From Butyriboletus loyo (taxonomy: Eukaryota > Basidiomycota > Agaricomycetes > Boletales > Boletaceae), in the NCBI GenBank assembly GCA_038093515.1, contig JBBPSI010000096.1, positions 1 through 64,000 of the forward strand: a DNA stretch of 64,000 nt, given 5' to 3'. The notes under the pieces are model-generated. The model was not told the origin of the DNA and did not search any database. It saw nothing but the letters and a program-made list of their open reading frames with translations. A program made the translations under genes and the position numbers. Shown piece after piece: positions 59,128 through 64,000 of this stretch. The first letter of the stretch is position 1; each line of letters starts with the position of its first letter.

Positions 59128-60785
59128 ATGTCTCAGCAATCCGCCGCCAACGCAAAGCCTTCGTTACAGGGGGTAAAGATAAAGGCAAGGAAAGGCGCAG
59201 TCAAAGCCCACGCAAAGCACGAACCGTCAGGCAAGCGCCCCATCTGTGCACACCACGTATCCACGCTCATCTCCATCTCCACCCCCAGTTTTCAGAGACC
59301 AACTCTATAAACATCTTGAAACTGTCCCAGAGAACGATTTTGATTCCTTTACTGCAAAGCTCATACAGGCTGGATCTACACTCGAGTTCTTGAAATATGC
59401 AGACGCCCTCTTCGAAATCATCCTTGTCGGCGGCCTCATCCAGCCTGGCGGTTCGTACGTCGATGACGGGGCACCCACGTCCCCCTTCACCATATTCAAT
59501 GCAAAGGACCCTGCATCGGTCGATGACCTGAAGAGATACGTCGAAGTCCTGAACAAACTCATCAGAAGGTACGCCTGTATCGCAGGCCTGATGGTGTTTA
59601 TACCTCATTTCTGTTAGATATAAATATCTTCAGAAGCCTCTCGAGGACCAAACCCTCCCCGGTCTCCTTCAGTACATCAATCGTTGGTCCCCCGACCAAC
59701 GCGACAAGCTCGCCATCACCATTGGCCTCCTTCTCTCCCAAGGCATCGTCAGCGCCGCTTGCCTACAGAGTCTTACCAAGGATCATCTCGTCAAAAACGG
59801 TCAGTAGCTCATCCCTTCTCATGCCATTGAATTGGCCGCTTGACCAGCCTACCAGACGCATCTGTCGCCGTCCTTGTCATCGTATTCCGTGCTTACCTGG
59901 CCGATCAATCGATGGATCATCTTTCTGCTCTTCTTAAGCGTGGAAACATCAAGGATCTCCTTCTCTTCTTCCCCCCCAACCGTCGGGATGCCAAAATACT
60001 TGACGACTTCTTCAGAAAGGAAGGTCTCCCCCATGTGGCAGAATGGTACACCAAGAAGCAATACTCCCTCGCGAAAGAAGGGATCATAGCCGAACTCAAG
60101 AGTCTTTCTGGACACGGCGAGTCTGCGGAGGTTGTACGTGTACATTGGTTGGTTGGTTGCCTGGGACAGCTGATGGGGTCGTGTGGGTCAGATCATTTCA
60201 GCGATACAGAACAAACTAGAGGAACAATCACTCCCTGATGCGGAACTAATCCAATGTATCTGGCAGGGCCTCATGGCTTCCATAGATTGGAATGCCCGAC
60301 CGGACCAGATAGAGGGCCTTGCCTTGCGTGAAGTAGGGGTACGCGCCGTATCCGGACTTCGAAGCTGTCCGCCAGCTAACTTTCGTACGCTGGATAGAAA
60401 TTCTCTACCATTCTCGAGGCATTCTGCAAAGGGCCCAAAGTCGAGGTTGCCTTGATCAATCAAGTTCAGGTACACTGCTACGAGGATACACGCATCATGA
60501 AGGCATTCCCCCAGATCCTCAAGGCACGTATCTTCTGTTGTATGCACAGCGTCGATTCTCATTACTTCTTGTACAGGTTTTATACAACAAGGACTGCATC
60601 TCGGACCAGGCCATCATTTATTGGTACCAGAAGGGATCTAAGCCTCAAGGGAGGCAACACTTCCTCAAGAGCACTGAGGCGCTCGTCAAGGCACGAAATT
60701 GTTTCCGCACTTTTTTATACCCTCAAAGTCATGCTGACAATTACAGTTCCTTCAAGAACAAGACAGCGACGAAGACGACGAGTGA
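59128..60785 (+). CDS. eIF5-mimic protein (5MP / BZW, C-terminal W2 domain)
   Basis: 5MP (BZW1/2) proteins mimic the eIF5 C-terminus and restrain eIF2-dependent initiation, tightening start-codon choice. The protein begins MSQQSAANAKPSLQGVKIKA. An intron joins the basic N-terminus to FRDQLYKHLETVPENDFDSF and TAKLIQAGSTLEFLKYADAL. FEIILVGGLIQPGGSYVDDG and LNKLIRRYKYLQKPLEDQTL follow. Middle exons give LLFFPPNRRDAKILDDFFRK and LPHVAEWYTKKQYSLAKEGI. The W2 (MIF4G-like) end reads CIWQGLMASIDWNARPDQIE, then ILKVLYNKDCISDQAIIYWY and QKGSKPQGRQHFLKSTEALV, with the acidic tail FLQEQDSDEDDE (aromatic/acidic box). Order and length of about 420 residues fit the family. It is head to head with PP2C. Confidence 0.87.
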
Positions 60786-61182
60786 AGGCCTTCATCACCA
60801 TCCCGCCACTAATACGCATCCGTGTACCTATTACGTTCCCACAATTACACTCAGAGATGTATTTCCCATTCTTCCAAAGTTGTTCAGCCAGAACATGATT
60901 CATGAAGCATCGACACAAGATAAACAATGCACCTCACTGAACTTGAGACTGTTATAGACACGGGCGTCACAATCTGGTTTAACGATACAGCACAGTACAG
61001 TTTGAAAAATCAGAATCTTGTTACAGACACAACAGGCAGGGCCCATCTTGCGCCAAAACCACGGAGCAATCACGCGGCACAATAGAACGCCGATGATTGC
61101 CTTGTACATAGATACGAAATCGCGCAAGAAAAAAAGAGCGTCAACTCTACTAGTACAAAAGTTAGACAGGGGTTAAAATAAT
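60786..61182. other. Gap between convergent genes, nothing seen
   Basis: About 400 bp separate the 5MP stop from the end of the transcription-factor gene read toward it. No conserved feature is visible. Confidence 0.55.
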
Positions 61183-64000
61183 CACCAGGCTTCGGGCATA
61201 GGTGCAAAGTCCCCGGACCAACCATTTGTCCCGTGGATATTCAAGAATATCCCATCAGAGCCGTTGACGGGGAGGCCAAGGTCAGTGAGGCTCTAAAGCG
61301 TGGGGTGGCCAAATGGTGAGGATAAGCTCCAACAGTGTCAAGGAGAAATTACATACCTGCTCCTGTATCCATATCGGAATCGTCGAAGGATTAAACATGC
61401 CGCGATCACCCGGCCAAGAAAAACCAAGCTCTTCCATCGTCAACGGGGGTGGGCCCACGGCGTGTGCGTCGACGTACGGGCCAACCATACCCTCTGGCAG
61501 TAATGGGGGAGGTAAATTTTGGATTGGCGCGGCGATTCCGGGGAGCATGCCCACTTTGCGGCGGAGATTTGCAAGCATGATTCGCAGCGTGAGTGCATAA
61601 CTGGGCGCTCCATATGTCAGAGAGACGTTTGCGAAGAAACTACATTATACTGACCGTTCCGCTGCTACATCGGATAGTAGCTGTGCCAACTGTTCGACTT
61701 GGCTCATTATCGCAACCAAGTCCAGTTCCGTAGGGAAAAGGTTGGACATTTTAAGCAAGAACAAGCCAGAGAAAGCCAGGGTGACGAGGCTGTCGTGCAC
61801 GGCATAACGGAGGGCAGCTCTGTAACAGACTTGACTCGGTATCTGTCGAGATAATTCGCGCATGTAACATACCGATACGCGGCGGAGTTCAAAAAGATGG
61901 ACAAACAATTGAACGCGGCATCCTTGGCCTGGAAAGCGAGCTCGCGCTGCTCAAATGGCATGTTGTCCCACGATATCCCGCGCAGTGCGACACAGACCAG
62001 CCAAAGTTTTGCATAATGAAGCTCTCCGGCGAGGATTTTGCGTAACAAAGATTCTTCGTCCATGGTCTGGCCTAGAGGAGCGCGTAAGCGTAGCCCTAGA
62101 CATCGGGAAGAGTGCCTACGATGTAGCTCATCGCAATCTGCCCACCACTTGTCAAGAGCGACGTTGGCTCTGCGGATTAAGGCAAGTGTGTTGTGATTAA
62201 CCTCCCCATTCAGCGGTGCGAGAGTCTCGTATATTTGAGCTATACGATGGTGTTATATACGGTCAACGAAGATAGTGGCAGAATGAAACACACTTTTCTG
62301 AGCAATCAACTCGACAAGCGAGATGAGGCGGACATCTGTGGGCGATGCCATAGGATGTGTGAGAAGAAGACGACAGTGCTTGATAGAGCATTCATCTCGT
62401 AAAACGATGGGTCGACCAGTGCCCAAGCTCATTCTGTGTCAATGATCAGGTTGCGAAGAACAGCCCTGGAAGAAACATACTGATGATCAAACCAGTACAG
62501 ACACAACCAGATCCGTGCGGATACAACTAAGACGCTCTCTAGCCGAACTCCGTACCATCAACGAGCTTTACGTACCAAGGTCCCGCTCGTCTTCTTCGGA
62601 GCGTTGTTTTCCCGAGTTATCGGCCAGCTTTTCTAGCGCGCGGTGTAAACCGAGATCTAGTGCCATGCGCATCGCATGGCCACTTGGGAGCCATCCGTTC
62701 GTACTCCACGCAGCAAGAAGCAACATCCCTGCAAGGACAACGTTATCCTCTGAACCCCATGAGTGCGAAACTGCTTACCCATCACTGCTTCTTTCCTAAC
62801 CACAGGACCGAACAGTGAGGATCTGGCAATACCTTGTGCTTCCTCCAAGCACTTATAAAACGTAGGACTAAGAGGGGCATTCCCACTACGAATTTTAGAG
62901 GCAATGGCGAGAATAGAGTCGAAAGTCCACGGCGTACGCTCCATCAGACTCTCGAACGTATCGTAACTGGGATGAAAAAGTGGGATGAAAAGATGGCACC
63001 CAGCAAAGAAACTGTACAAAATCAACATGAGCGAGATGATAGGCAAATAGAGCTCACATGTGGTAAAGTTCTCTGGCTTCGGTTTCGTCTACGAGCCCCT
63101 GGGGAGTAGGCCCGTCAGACTTGTATGAAACATGAGGAAAGCCTATGATGAAACATACCTTTTCGATGACGTGTGGGAACGCATTCTTCGGGATTGGTTC
63201 TGCTCGTTGCCGTTTCTTCACACTCAAGCCAACTCAGGTGATAAAACTAGATCATATTCGGTTGAAACACGACTCACATAGGAGAGGTAGACGGTGCTGC
63301 TGCTGCCTCTGCAGCTGCATTGGCCAACCCCTGAAGAGCCTCGATAGGGGCATTGAGTGTAACGCGTGGGAGTGTATCCTCGGATTCGTCTTCTGATGAT
63401 GTTGCAGTGCTTGGGACAATTCCATATGTAGCGTACTTGTGTGGCTGCACGCACAGTTAGACGCTGTACCTTTGAAAAGCAAACCAGACGTACCGGAGGA
63501 GCAAAGCCGGGGAGGGGAGGGAAGCTTGAATGGCAAAATGGATTAGATTGTTCCCGGCCTTGAACATATCCGACTTACCGACTACGAGGAGTGTAAGGGC
63601 TAGTATCACGATCAGATCCTTGTCTCACATTTGTGGCGTAACCAGGCTGCTGGTTGTTAGATTGACTTTGACTTTGTATCGCAGATAGGATGCGATCCAA
63701 CGAGGATTGCATTCCAATCATCTGACTTTGCATGACCTATAACACGCATTACCTCGACTGAGAGTCTAACGGTAGACAGTTTGCAAATTACCAGATACTG
63801 GCCCTCGAGGCGTGACAGGCGCCTGTTTTGACGATTGTCAGAGAAGAGGAATATTTTTCTCGATATGAACATACTCCACGCTAGCACCAGATACTGGCTG
63901 AAGTTGAACAGCCTTCTTTTCCGGTTTCTCGAATATGCATGGTGTACCACTTAGTTGACACCGACGACAGGGTGCCTATCCGAGACGGTGCCGGGCCGGG
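61183..64000 (-). CDS. Zn2Cys6 transcription factor with fungal_trans domain, 5' end outside the window
   Basis: The window edge cuts the DNA-binding domain: the rightmost coding sequence reads APCRRCQLSGTPCIFEKPEK, the second half of a binuclear zinc cluster (C-x2-C-x6-C). A linker (VQLQPVSGASVEYV) follows, then a Gln/Ser-rich region (MQSSLDRILSAIQSQSQSNN). The middle-homology (fungal_trans) domain is recognisable by HLFIPLFHPSYDTFESLMER, then PWTFDSILAIASKIRSGNAP, CLEEAQGIARSSLFG, and after an intron LAAWSTNGWLPSGHAMRMAL, DLGLHRAL. Later exons give LLRKILAGELHYAKLWLVCV and AALRYAVHDSLVTLAFSGLF. The end NIHGTNGWSGDFAPMPEAW stops at 61183-61185. Some fungal members of this type activate protease genes (prtT), and a secreted protease lies 4 kb away, but that link is only a conjecture. 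Confidence 0.83.

Noticed and set aside
1..64000. CRISPR array, rRNA operon, phage or plasmid features
   Set aside because: Nothing of the kind is visible, and intron-rich eukaryotic genes fill the window.

Overview
The window is nuclear DNA of a filamentous fungus, most likely a basidiomycete (Agaricomycotina). Nearly every gene is interrupted by introns of about 45-65 bp, almost all GT...AG. Genes are packed at about one per 2 kb on both strands. The gene set is eukaryotic and fungal: a Bub2 checkpoint GAP, a Pam16 import motor subunit, an eqolisin (G1) protease and a Zn2Cys6 regulator. I cannot name the species. Gene models were joined by eye from splice signals and family conservation, so outer limits are firmer than individual exon borders.

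Layout. 0-7.2 kb: BUB2 (-), an AP-4 epsilon-like adaptin (+) and an unrecognised protein (+). 7.3-13 kb: a GH5 glucanase-like enzyme (-), a FAM72 homologue (-) head to head with the ribosome-biogenesis factor NOL12/Rrp17 (+), and the Golgi SNARE Bos1 (+). 13-21 kb: a P5B-type ATPase (Ypk9/ATP13A2 family), a small single-pass membrane protein and a metallo-beta-lactamase-fold protein, all (+). 21-26 kb: three (-) genes: an unrecognised basic, disordered protein, an amidohydrolase-like protein that has lost metal ligands, and a coiled-coil protein with a long glycine-every-fourth-residue repeat. 26.4-32 kb: SND1/Tudor-SN (+) and a GT49-like glycosyltransferase (+). 32-45 kb: an ATRIP/Rad26-like checkpoint protein, UPF2 and a Mei2-like RNA-binding protein, all (-), with a poorly resolved small (+) gene between the last two. 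44.6-54.7 kb: a small unknown (-), mitochondrial bS6 (+), a HAD hydrolase (-), a RING-H2 membrane protein (+), a Sng1/DUF3533 membrane protein (+), and PAM16 (-) head to head with RPA43 (+). 54.7-64 kb: a gene-poor 1.6 kb stretch, a secreted G1 protease (+), a PP2C phosphatase (-) head to head with the eIF5-mimic protein BZW/5MP (+), and a Zn2Cys6 transcription factor (-) cut by the window edge.

The genes form no operon-like system. They are housekeeping genes for the cell cycle and checkpoints (BUB2, ATRIP), RNA metabolism and translation (NOL12, SND1, UPF2, Mei2-like, RPA43, bS6m, 5MP), membrane traffic (AP-4 epsilon-like, Bos1), mitochondria (Pam16) and secretion (G1 protease, GH5). Several head-to-head pairs have short shared promoters. 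I found no transposon, rRNA, tRNA or CRISPR array that I could support, and no convincing undescribed system. The observations that most deserve follow-up are the AP-4-type adaptin, the fungal FAM72 with a GC-AG intron, the two enzyme-like proteins missing catalytic residues, the glycine-periodic coiled-coil protein, and two small unrecognised genes.
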